From Prorocentrum cordatum (taxonomy: Eukaryota > Sar > Dinophyceae > Prorocentrales > Prorocentraceae), in NCBI GenBank assembly GCA_963575745.1, contig CAUYUJ010003979.1:47501-74014 (forward strand): DNA of 26,514 nt, in the 5' to 3' direction. Within the stretch, counting starts at the first letter, position 1. Each line of letters opens with the position of its first letter. The notes below the pieces were generated by a model. It saw only the letters and a program-made list of their open reading frames with translations, was not told the origin of the DNA and made no database searches. Below are positions 1 through 8,505 of this stretch, piece by piece. The position numbers and the translations under genes are program-made.

Positions 1-394
1 CCAGCCCTTTGGGCGTGAGTGGTTTAGAGAGCCCGCTCTGTCCTCACCCCCCCTTCTTCCCCTTCGGGGAGGGGTTTACCCCTCCCCCTACCCCCTCCCC
101 CTGGACCTGGAGAGGGAGTTCCGCGGGTCGTCAGGGGGGTCTTTTTCGACGTCTGGGAGGGCCAAAAAACGACGACCCTCACGAGGATTCTGGCCCCGAG
201 GGGGGGGGGGGGGAGTTTGGTGCCTCAGCTCGTCTTTGAAGCCAAAATCAGTGATTTCACTACGTGTGGCCCCATTTTGGCCTCCTGAGGGGGCCGCGCT
301 CATCTTCCTTCATAGCAAAATCATTGATTTTACGAAGGTTTTGGGCTCATTTTGTCCTTCTCAGGGGGCAGCTCTCATTTGCGCTTCAAAGGAG
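1..394. other. Unassigned GC-rich sequence without a supported gene
   Basis: The stretch contains homopolymer-like C and G runs (for example around 45-110 and 198-212) and short open frames on both strands. None of the frames resembles a known family or has a convincing start. The frames that run on from here to about 1050 are produced by the minisatellite that follows. I see no RNA gene or regulatory site. Confidence 0.5.
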
Positions 395-630
395 GTCGCA
401 AGAGGCCCCAAGATGGCCCCAAGAGGCCCCCAGGAGGCTCCCAAGAGGCCTCCAAGAGGCCCCCCAGAGGCCCCCAAGCGGCCCCAACAGGCCCCCAAGA
501 GGCCCCCAAGAGGCCCCCAAGAGGCCCCAAGAGGCCCCAAGAGGCCCCCAAGAGGCCCCCAAGAGGCCCCCAAGAGGCCCCCAAGAGGCCCCAAGAGGCT
601 CCAAGAGGCCCCCAAGAGGCCCCACGAGGA
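395..630. repeat. Minisatellite of AAGAGGCCCC units
   Basis: About twenty tandem copies of an 11-12 bp unit, AAGAGGCCCC with one or two extra C bases, run head to tail with slips in phase. All three forward frames and the reverse frames stay open across it and give Pro/Arg-rich or Gly/Leu/Trp-rich peptides. This is what a stop-free repeat would do and is not evidence of a gene. The same repeat type returns at 25600-26130. Confidence 0.9.
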
Positions 631-765
631 GCCCGAACGACTCACACCAGGACGAGGGGCCCGAACGACTCACACCACGAAGAGCCCGAACGACTCACAC
701 CAGGAAGAGGGGCCCGAACGACTCACACCAGGACGAGAACGACCCCACGAACGACTCACACACGA
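631..765. repeat. Short tandem repeat, about 28-bp unit CGAACGACTCACACCAGG
   Basis: Four to five imperfect head-to-tail copies of a unit containing CGAACGACTCACACCAGG followed by a variable GAYGAGGGGCC-like tail. It abuts the preceding minisatellite directly. No coding function is supported. Confidence 0.8.
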
Positions 766-1462
766 GGAGCGCTTTCTCTCCCTCCTCCTCCGCCTCGTCC
801 TTCTCCCGCTCCCCCCACAAGGAGGATGTACAAGGAGGCGGAAGGAAGGAGGAACAGGGGAGATATGCGGGGCCAAGCGGACACACGCCTGAAAAACACG
901 ACTGTCGGCATACTTCGCAAGAGATGCAGCTGTAAGATGGGCTGGTGGGGATACGCGAAGCGTAAAGAGTTGGAACAGCTTCGCGGATGGAGGGGGGGGG
1001 GTTTTCAAACTGTGGTTCTCACCATAGCGCCGCGCACATCCGTCTAAAAGGCTGCGGGAGCTTCACAGATGGAGGACGGGCACTTATCAAAATGTGACTC
1101 TCGCTTTCGCGCCGCGCACATTCGTCTTAGCAGTTCACAACAGGTTCGAGGCTTCGTATGGCTGACGTCACAGGAAGGGTGTTTCGGCACGATGTGGGAT
1201 TGTCAAGGCGCGACTATCACGTCGATTTGCTGTGTTGAAACCCCAGGGGCCGTGTTCTGGCAGGATGCAAGATCGTCAGGACGCAACAGAAACTTTGATT
1301 CGAGGGCGCTGGAATCACAGGACTGCTGGTGCGTTGGCCTGGTTGAAGATGTTCATGCGGCTGACTTCCAACCGGGCACTTCCCGCAGTGACTATACATC
1401 CTTGTAGGAACCTATGAAGCGGGAACTTGGAGGGAGGATGTATTGCAACTGGCTTGCACTTG
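766..1462. other. Unassigned unique sequence between repeat blocks
   Basis: This stretch has mixed composition, with short open frames on both strands (the longest is about 110 codons at 1069-1407 on the plus strand). None carries a recognisable domain, and coding potential cannot be judged by eye. It includes a diverged duplication that is listed separately. Confidence 0.4.
978..1136. repeat. Diverged 81-bp tandem duplication
   Basis: Two neighbouring segments starting at 978 and 1059 share the order AGCTTC, GATGGAGG, TCAAA, TGTG and the block GCGCCGCGCACAT followed by CGTCT. Spacing is 81 bp and there are many substitutions between them. It is probably an old tandem duplication; no gene is evident. 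Confidence 0.65.
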
Positions 1463-2225
1463 TCATCATCCTCCTCTCTCTTCTCCTCCTCCACCTCCTC
1501 CTCCTGCTCAACCTCCTCCTCCTCCCTCTCCTCCTCCCCCTCCTCCTCCTCCTCCTCCTCCTCCTCCTCCTCCGTCCTCTGGATCATAATTATCGTTATC
1601 ATCCTCCTCCATCGCCTCCACCTCCGCCTCCGCCTCCCCCTCCTCCGCGTCCTCCTCCTCCTCTTCCTCCTTCTCCTCCTCATAATCCTCGCCTTCCTCT
1701 TACTCCTCCTCTTCCTGCTCCTCCTCCCCCCTCCTCCTCCTCCTCCTCCTCCTCCTCCTCCACCTCCCCCATCCGCGGTCTTTCTCCTCATCATCCGCCT
1801 CCTTCTCCTCCTCTCCCTACGTCGTCCACCTCATTCCTGTCAGCTCCTCCGTCCTCCCTCTTCCACATCGAGCCTCCCTGTTCACTCCTCCACCATCCCT
1901 TCTAACTCCTCACCCGTTCCTCATCACGCATACATAGATCCTCTCTCCATACTGCTCCCTATCATATGTCGTTCCTCCTCCATCCTTCCAAATTCGTTCC
2001 TTCCGCTTCCTTCCTCTCGTATCCTCATCCACTGCCCGCTCTCATCCTTCGCCGCCTTCCTCTCCCATCCTCACTTATCCTCCTCCCACTCGTCTTCCTC
2101 CGACTCTTCCTCTTCCTACTCTTCTTCCCCCTCGCTTGCTAAACCACCCTCCTGGCACACATCTTCCTCATCCTCGTCCTCCTCTTCCTCCTCTTCCTCA
2201 TCACCATCATCCGCAGCAGGATCAT
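1463..2225. repeat. Pyrimidine-rich CTC/TCC trinucleotide tract
   Basis: The plus strand is almost purely C and T with CTC/TCC periodicity, purest at 1475-1570 and 1725-1765. It gives long open frames in several phases, encoding Leu-, Ser- or Pro-rich peptides on one strand and Glu- or Arg-rich peptides on the other. Several phases are open at once and composition is trivial, so these are not treated as genes. Mirror-repeat polypurine/polypyrimidine stretches like this can form triplex DNA. Confidence 0.9.
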
Positions 2226-2359
2226 CATAGTTACCATCACCACCACCATCATGATCATCAACAACACCACTGCCCTCACCACCACCATCATCATCACCGT
2301 CATCAGCCTTATCAGCATCCTCATCGTCAGCATCATCATCATCATCCGCATCACCATCG

Positions 2360-2393
<34 letters not shown>

Positions 2394-2394
2394 G

Positions 2395-2454
<60 letters not shown>

Positions 2455-2459
2455 GTCTG

Positions 2460-2538
<79 letters not shown>

Positions 2539-3290
2539 GTTATCATCATCTGCATCATCTGCATCAGGAGCATCAGCATCACCGTCATCACCATCATCAG
2601 CATCAGCATCAGCATCACGATCTGCATCAGCATCATCATCACGATCAGCGTCATTATCGTCAGCATCATCATCATCAGCGTCATCAGCATCAGCATAAGC
2701 ATCCTCATCAGCATCATCCTCATCATCAGCAGCAGTATCATCATCGTCGTCATCAGCATTATCAGCATCAGCATCAGCATCAGCATGCTGGTCCTGCATC
2801 GTCATCATCATCGTCAGCAGCATCATCCTCAGCAGCATAGTCCTCACATACATCATCACTTTCATCAGCGCCATCAGCATCATCATCCGCATCAGCAGCA
2901 TCATCATCATCGTCCTCTTCAGTATCATCAGCATCAGCATCAGCATCAGCATCATCGTCAGCATCACCAGCATCAACATCAGCATCATCAGCACCATCAC
3001 CAGCATCAGCAGCGTCATCATCAGCATCGTCATCATAATCAGCACCATCATCAGCATTATCAGTATCGTCATCGTCATCATCATCAGCATCATCCGCATT
3101 ATCGTCATCATCATCATCATCATAATCAGCATCATCGCCAGCATCGTCATCAGCATCATCAGCATCAGCATCATCATCATCACCACCATCATCCTGATAA
3201 CCATCATCATCCTCATCCCCTATCATCATCAGATCATCATCATCATCAGCATGATCAGCATCCTCATCATCAGGATGCTCATCCTCATCC

Positions 3291-3343
<53 letters not shown>

Positions 3344-3370
3344 GTCAGAATCGTGAATATCATCATCAGA
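2226..3370. repeat. TCA/ATC microsatellite, about 1.1 kb
   Basis: A TCATCA array runs almost pure at about 2350-2540 and 3290-3345. Between them are interrupted variants (TCAGCA, TCGTCA, TCACCA). Translation gives poly-His, poly-Ile or poly-Ser on one strand and poly-Asp or poly-Met on the other, all open at once, which is repeat behaviour. Confidence 0.95.
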
Positions 3371-3775
3371 CTCCTCCTTCCCTTCCTTCCTCCATTCTCC
3401 CCGTCCTCACTCCCTCCTGTCCTCCTTCTGCACCCCTCTGAACATAAACCCTCTCCATCGTTGCCATTAATCATCATATGCCGCTTCCTCGTCTTCCTTA
3501 TCATCCTCCTCCTCGTCCTCCTCAACATCATCATGATCATCATCATTTCCTCCTCCTCACCCTCCGACATCATGATGAGCAGCATCATCATCGTACGCAT
3601 TCGCATCAACAACGGTATCATCAGAACCGTCGTCGTCGCTGACCCATCATCATCATTGTCAATGCTATCTTCGTCATACCCAACCATATCAGCAGAACTG
3701 ACATCAATCGTATCATCAATACAGTATTCCTCTTCGGCCTCGGCCTCGGCCTCGTCCTCCCCCTCTTGATCACCT
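3371..3775. repeat. Mixed degenerate CTC and TCATCA repeat
   Basis: This continues the preceding blocks, with alternating pyrimidine-rich stretches (3371-3430, 3490-3520) and ATCATC patches (3525-3720). The regular GGCCTCGGCCTC stretch at 3736-3757 marks its edge. No gene is supported. Confidence 0.7.
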
Positions 3776-4245
3776 CGTGCGAATTCTGGAGAAACATGTG
3801 TCGTCGACGCCAAACCAGGATCGCTGTCCTGCCCTCTTACGTACGTTACCGAAGGTCCTCGGAACCCTGATAGAAGGCCGACACGATCTCGTACGTCGGG
3901 CCCAAGGCGTTGAAAATGGTGTCCTCCGAGGCGCAGGCGTCGCGCCGCGCGACGGATGGGAAGCGGCAGGAGACGAGGCGCAGTAGGGTAGGCCAAGGTA
4001 GGCAGGGAGAGGAAGAGGAGGAGTGAAAGCGGAGGGAGGAGGGACGGGGGATGATGAAGCGTCGAGGACCTGAGGAGGGGGCGGGAAGGAGAGAGGAGGG
4101 TGAGAGGGGGAGGGCGAGAAGGCATGTGCAAGGGCGTGGGAGGGAGGATGGAGCAAAAAGTGGGAGGAGGGACCAGAGTCAACCCAGGATGCGTCAAAGA
4201 TGCTGCACTGGTTCTTCGAAAGAGCGCCCACGCAGCGCTGGGAAT
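3776..4245. other. Unassigned unique sequence
   Basis: Non-repetitive at first, then purine-rich GGAGG sequence at about 4000-4160. Short frames on both strands (such as 3777-3986 on the plus strand) show no domain. I cannot support a gene or RNA here. Confidence 0.4.
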
Positions 4246-4600
4246 AAGAGAAGGGGGGCTTCAGCTTCGAGCTACCCCCCCTCCCTGGAAAAGGGGGGCG
4301 GGGCTTCCGAAGCTTGGGTCGGCACTTTGTAGTTGGGGGGCCCTCGCTAAAGGAGGAGAGGCTTTGAAGCTACGCCGCCCACCTCCCTACCTTTTGCGGG
4401 CGCGGGGTAAGCCCGGGCTACCGTTTTCCAAAGGGAGGAGGAGGGTCCGAGCCCCCGCCCCCCTCCCAGATGAGAAGGAGGGGGGCTTCTGAAGCCTCCC
4501 CCCCTCCTTTCCTGTGTGCGGGGTAAGCCCGGGCTCCCCTTTCCAGGGGGGGGGGGGGCTTCCGAAGCTACCCCCTCCCATTCCTGGTGAAGGAGCTTCG
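4246..4600. repeat. GC-rich repeats with GGGCTTC/GAAGCC hairpins
   Basis: Four or so related units contain GGGGGGCTTC, then GAAGC and CCCCCCTCCC, so each can fold on itself. Two units carry the segment CGGGGTAAGCCCGGGCT followed by a CTTTCCA-like end. The stretch is repeat or foldback DNA rather than coding sequence. Confidence 0.7.
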
Positions 4601-4800
4601 AGTCTTGGGACGCGGCCGAACACAAGTCAGAATGATAGGCGCGATTACGTTTGAACCCCTTGCTCTGGCCGAGCACAAATCACACGACTTGCGGGAGGTT
4701 AGGCCGAACACGAATCACACGAACACAGCCGAACAAGCGAGTAGAAGCTCGAAGGCCCGAACACATGCCGAACACTACGATCAACCGAACACTGCCCAAG
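4601..4800. repeat. Interspersed CCGAACAC motif cluster
   Basis: From 4614 to about 4800 the octamer GCCGAACAC or a close variant (CCGAGCACAAAT, CCGAACACGAAT) occurs roughly eight times at irregular spacing, often followed by AATCACACGA. It lies immediately before the satellite array. No function is apparent. Confidence 0.6.
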
Positions 4801-5973
4801 GCAGCATGCAGGTGAGGTCCGGAAGCACGGAAGCGTCCTCCAGGGTTTGACCCCAACTCCCGAAGCAGCGGAGGACAAAAGAAAAAAAACAAAAATGAAG
4901 CAGCAGGAGAAGAAGGCACAAAAAAGTAAGGCACCGAAAATGATTTGGGATGGTTTTGCAGCCCCCGGGGGTCGGGGCCGCCACGGGGAAAATACGGGAA
5001 GCTGCTGTAGCCTGGGGACCTCCCCCCCAAAAAAAACATCTCGGGGCTCGGAATTTGGGGCTCGGAACTTGGCTTCTGGGGGGCCTCGCCCCCAAAACAA
5101 ATTCTCGGGGCTCGGAGCTTGGCTGCCGGAATTTGTCGCAGCCTTGGGCCGAGCCCTCGAGGATGCTTTCGGGCCTGGGACCTCGCCCCGAAAAACTCTC
5201 CAGGGCCCACATTTTTTTGTTTTGGGGGGGGGGGGGGGGCTTTCCTCCGCAGCTCTGGAGATGGGGCACACATTTCTTTGTTTGGGGGAGGGGGCACATA
5301 TTTTTGTCTGGGGGGGGGGGGGGCTCTTTCCGCCGCCCTGGAGATGGGACACAGCCCTGGAGGATGCTTGCAGGCCTGGGGACCTCCCGAGCAAGCTCTT
5401 CGAAGCCCGAAAAACAGTTGCTTGGGATGCTCTCCACAGCCTGGAGGGTCGGAGCCCATGCCTCGAGGATGCTTTCAGGCTCGGGCCCCGAACCGTTTTG
5501 TTGGAGCCTTTTCCTGGAAGTCGCTTTCGGGCTCGGGGATCCCCGATCATGCCGATCCGGGGTCCGAAAGAAACAGATTGACGAATTGTTTGGGAACGTC
5601 TCCGGGCCACGAGGAGTGGGCACTGACCCCCCAGGGCTGCGAAAAGCACTTTCGGACCTCGAAGAGATTGTCCGGGAGGTTCCAGGTCTGAAAGAATCCT
5701 CCAGGGCTCGTCTCCGACCTCCTTGCGTTGCAAAAAGCACTCAACTAAAAACTCTTCGGGCCCTGACAAGTTTTGGGGGGAGACCCCCAGGCCCGACAGC
5801 GTCTTCCAGAGCTCGGCCCTGACCCCCAGGGCTGCGAAGAGCACCCCAGAATAACTCTTCGAGGTCCCCAGGCCCGAAAACGTTGTCCATGGGTAAGCCT
5901 GGATCCCTCGGGCTGCGAAAAGCACCACAAAAAAACTGCTCCTGCCCGGACATTTGTCTTGGCGAGCTCCCCA
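4801..5973. repeat. Degenerate satellite array, left part
   Basis: Diverged head-to-tail monomers of roughly 75-105 bp are recognisable by the segments GGTCCCCAGGCCCGAAAGC, then TCCTCCAG, GGGGCTGCGAAAAGCACC and TTCGGGCC. Some monomers here are expanded by G runs (5224-5240, 5310-5324). The array stops at 5973 in the middle of a monomer because the large mobile element is inserted there, and it resumes at 22506. Open frames through it on both strands reflect the repeat. Confidence 0.9.
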
Positions 5974-5975
5974 TA
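5974..5975. repeat. Left target-site duplication TA of the large element
   Basis: TA directly precedes the left terminal inverted repeat and is matched by TA at 22504-22505. The monomer consensus here is CCCCA, two bases, CCCGAAAGC. The joined flanks read CCCCA, TA, CCCAAAAGC, the right length for a single TA target. TA duplication is typical of Tc1/mariner/pogo transposases. Confidence 0.85.
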
Positions 5976-6076
5976 ATCCGAAAGCCCTTATAACGGCGAC
6001 GAGGCGACGATCGAAAGCAGTGCCCCGGCACTGCTTTGAACGCGTTCAAAGCAGTGCCCCGGCACTGCTTTGAACG
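5976..6076 (+). repeat. Left terminal inverted repeat
   Basis: It opens with ATCCGAAAGCCCTTATAACG and continues GCGACGA. The first 27 bases match the reverse complement of the right end at 25 positions. Inside it are two palindromes, 6011-6042 (slightly shortened outer arm) and 6043-6076, each with core arms TTCAAAGCAGTGCC around CC or similar. Compared with the right end it has an extra GGCGACGA and a shorter spacer between the palindromes. Confidence 0.9.
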
Positions 6077-6126
6077 TATGATATGATGATATGATGATGA
6101 TTATGATTGATGATGATGATGATTTT
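6077..6126. repeat. Short ATG/TATGATG microsatellite next to the left end
   Basis: About 50 bp of TATGATATGATGATGATTATG-like sequence lies just inside the left inverted repeat. The first 12-bp motif follows at 6142. Confidence 0.8.
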
Positions 6127-6192
6127 TCCAGCGTACACTGTCCGCAACTGCGGCAATCAACATCATGCTCCACTTGCCCGCAACTGCGGCCA

Positions 6193-8178
6193 TCACCAAC
6201 GCTGCCCCTCGAAGCTCCACGGAGGGCGCTCGGCAGGTCGCCCGCTCGAGCCCCACTCGACTTCACGCTGAGGAGGCGAGCCCTCAGGGGCATTGTCCGC
6301 AACTGCGGCATGATCAGAGGGCCACCACTGCGCGCCATCAGCGCCCCATTCGCTCGAGCTCCAGTCCCACCAGGACCAGCCCTGCCATCTCGTGGCGGGA
6401 CTGCGCGCCTCCCATGCGCCGCTGCCGCTGGCGTCCCAGGACCCAGCCGCCACTGCGGCACAAGAAGGGGTCGCATCGTCGCCGTTGGCAGCTTGCGGCG
6501 GTGGCGTGTTCCCAGCTCGCTCAGCCCCAGCGTCTCTCCCCGCAACTGCGGTTCCCATCTGGGGTCGGACGCCCTTCCCCGCAACTGCGGTGTCCGCGTA
6601 GCTGCCCTTCTTGCCGCCCTTCTTGCCGCCCTTCCTGCCGCCCTTCCTGCGTTCCAACCTCGCGGCGAGTCTTTCAGGTGACCTGCGGCACGTATTGTGC
6701 GTGAAAGCCACCAGAGGGAAGTGCGCTCCGTGCCTCGCCCTGCCGAAGGCGCCATGCCATATCTTGTCGTCGAGGTTGCCCTGCTTCACTCTGAAGGGAT
6801 GGCGCACCCAATCGTCGCGTTCCCTGCGCGCCATCCTTTGCTCGAACTCCGCAACTGCGGTCAAGGATTCGCCAGATGGCGTCAGGAAGGCGCGCATCTT
6901 GTTTTCAACGGGCTCAGCCTTGGGCACGTAAGTCTGAAGCATCTTCCCAGGGCCATTCGTGTAGTCGAAGACAGGGAAAGACGGATCATGCTGGGTCGTC
7001 AAGAATCCGCCCTCACGGTCGTGCAGAACACTCAGGCCATGGTGAAGCTTGTACTGCCCAGGACAGTTTATGAACAAAATCGCCATGCTGTCTGCCCTGG
7101 GCTGGCCGCCTGCTGTCTTCCAGGGGGTCCACGCGGCGACGTCCACAGTCAGGCCGCAATTGCGGCACCAGGACACAAGCTGGAACATGCACATGTTGAA
7201 GTCCCCCATGCAGACCTTCACGTCCCATTCCCTGACGTAGGCGACGAACCAGTTGTAGAACTCATGGAGCTTCGTGACGCCCCAGTCTTGGTTGGCCAAG
7301 CTGTGGTGGACGTGCACCGCCATGACGTTGAAGGAGCCCCCCAAATGGGTCACGGCCTGGTCCAGGTGGACGCGCACCACCATCGCCCTGGAGTACTTGT
7401 TGTGCAGCTTTGGCGCAGGAGCCTCCGCAACTGCGGACGGTTTCTTCTTCTTCTTCGTTTTGGACTTCTCCTGCTTGTGGAAGAGTCTCGCAAAGTCTAC
7501 GTGTTCAATGTGGCCGCCACTGCGGTCCCTCATGCCAACAAGGAGGGTCCCTGATGGCTCGCCGCCCTTAACGCACAGGTAGTTGTATTGAGTCCGACTC
7601 CGAAACCTATCGTCCGCAACTGCGGCTGCACTGTCCCTCGCGTCGTGCTCCCCACTGAGTACCGCGCAGGTCTCGTCGTCGCACTCGCAGAGGGCGATGA
7701 TCTGGGCAGGGTTCGCGCGGAGCTGCGCCCACTCGTCCGCGCGTTGCGTGGGTCTAGCTGCAGTCCCTCCGAAGTTGGCCACGTAGAAGCCGACCCGTCC
7801 CGCTTCGAACTCCGTTTTCTCCTCCCATGCGTCGACAAGAGCTCTTTGTTTTTCCGACAGATTGCTTGTCTCGATGATGGGCACCCGTTTCCAGGGTCTC
7901 CGCGACGACAACACTCTCGGCATGTAGGAGTCATGTGCTGCCGCAACTGCGGCTCCCGCACCTCCCCGGGACTCAGCCTCGTCAGCGGAGGCAGCCGAGG
8001 ACGCGACGGTGCTGTCGCCATCTTGCGTCCGCTGGTCGTCGTCATCATCCGCAACTGCGGCTTCCTCGTCTTTGCCTCCCTCCTCCTCCTCAGCGTTGTG
8101 GATGAACACCGTTCTGGCGAATCGAGGTCCACGGTCCATACTCCCTGAGGATGCGCTCGGGCGCGCGGGCGGCCACAT
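6193..8178 (-). CDS. ORF A: endonuclease/exonuclease/phosphatase (EEP) family protein
   Basis: This 661-residue ORF starts at ATG 8178; a second ATG at 8139 is also plausible. The central part fits the EEP fold: IIALCECDD with Glu165 in the position of the metal-binding acid, a strand NVMAVHVHH, then KVCMGDFN at about 321-328 with the family's GDFN signature, and HGAHFPL at about 483-489 where the C-terminal catalytic His would lie. EEP proteins cleave phosphodiester bonds, for example in non-LTR retrotransposons and DNA repair, so nicking or processing of element DNA is a reasonable inference. The N-terminus is acidic and low in complexity. A Gly/Lys tract (about 511-525) and a Trp-rich stretch (about 597-619) follow the domain. 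It is the last gene of the unidirectional block. Nine or so motif copies are translated inside it, mostly as AVA peptides. No reverse transcriptase is present, which argues against a LINE. Confidence 0.75.
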   Translation of the reverse strand: MWPPARPSASSGSMDRGPRFARTVFIHNAEEEEGGKDEEAAVADDDDDQRTQDGDSTVASSAASADEAESRGGAGAAVAAAHDSYMPRVLSSRRPWKRVPIIETSNLSEKQRALVDAWEEKTEFEAGRVGFYVANFGGTAARPTQRADEWAQLRANPAQIIALCECDDETCAVLSGEHDARDSAAAVADDRFRSRTQYNYLCVKGGEPSGTLLVGMRDRSGGHIEHVDFARLFHKQEKSKTKKKKKPSAVAEAPAPKLHNKYSRAMVVRVHLDQAVTHLGGSFNVMAVHVHHSLANQDWGVTKLHEFYNWFVAYVREWDVKVCMGDFNMCMFQLVSWCRNCGLTVDVAAWTPWKTAGGQPRADSMAILFINCPGQYKLHHGLSVLHDREGGFLTTQHDPSFPVFDYTNGPGKMLQTYVPKAEPVENKMRAFLTPSGESLTAVAEFEQRMARRERDDWVRHPFRVKQGNLDDKIWHGAFGRARHGAHFPLVAFTHNTCRRSPERLAARLERRKGGRKGGKKGGKKGSYADTAVAGKGVRPQMGTAVAGRDAGAERAGNTPPPQAANGDDATPSCAAVAAGSWDASGSGAWEARSPATRWQGWSWWDWSSSEWGADGAQWWPSDHAAVADNAPEGSPPQREVEWGSSGRPAERPPWSFEGQRW

Positions 8179-8505
8179 GCTTGCGTCTTCGCGTGCGCCA
8201 CCTCGAGCCACGGTGGCTACGGAAATGGATCGTGAATGGGCATGGGGTCGGATGGAGGGAGGAGACAAAGAGGATTCGAGGAGTGGCAGAAGGAGGGCGA
8301 GGACTCAAAGGAACCGAAAGAACAACAAATGGACTGGCGGAGAAGCAGAAGGAGGGCGACGATTGCAAGGGACTGTGAAAGGATTATTTTCACAGCAGCA
8401 GGAAGACCGCAACTGCGGTTTTGCCTCATCTCCTGCCCGCGCGGGAGCCGCTTGGAAAAACAACTTCCCTCTGGACTTCCTGTGGGTCCGCAACTGCGGC
8501 CTGCA
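8179..8505. other. Intergenic region between ORFs A and B
   Basis: It holds two exact copies of the 12-bp motif (8407 and 8488). The second begins 6 nt after the ORF B stop codon. The middle (about 8240-8390) is purine-rich GGAGGAGA-type sequence. I see no promoter or polyadenylation signal that can be defended by eye. Confidence 0.5.

Noticed and set aside
361-673. Gly/Leu/Ala/Ser/Trp-rich minus-strand peptides (GGLLGASWG repeats)
   Set aside because: These are translations of the AAGAGGCCCC minisatellite. All phases are open, so there is no evidence for selection on one of them.
1414-3441. Long open frames in the CTC and TCATCA tracts (Leu-, His-, Ile-, Asp- or Met-rich)
   Set aside because: Several frames on both strands are open over the same bases because the repeats contain no stop codons. 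There is no domain or credible start.
4680-5928. Minus-strand frames of 260-410 codons across the left satellite array
   Set aside because: They consist of repeated Gly/Leu/Pro/Ser words produced by the satellite monomers, and similar frames appear in other phases and on the other strand.
6193-8178. LINE-type retrotransposon as the source of the EEP nuclease
   Set aside because: No reverse transcriptase motifs are present in any ORF, and the element has inverted ends with TA duplication instead of a poly-A or simple-repeat tail.
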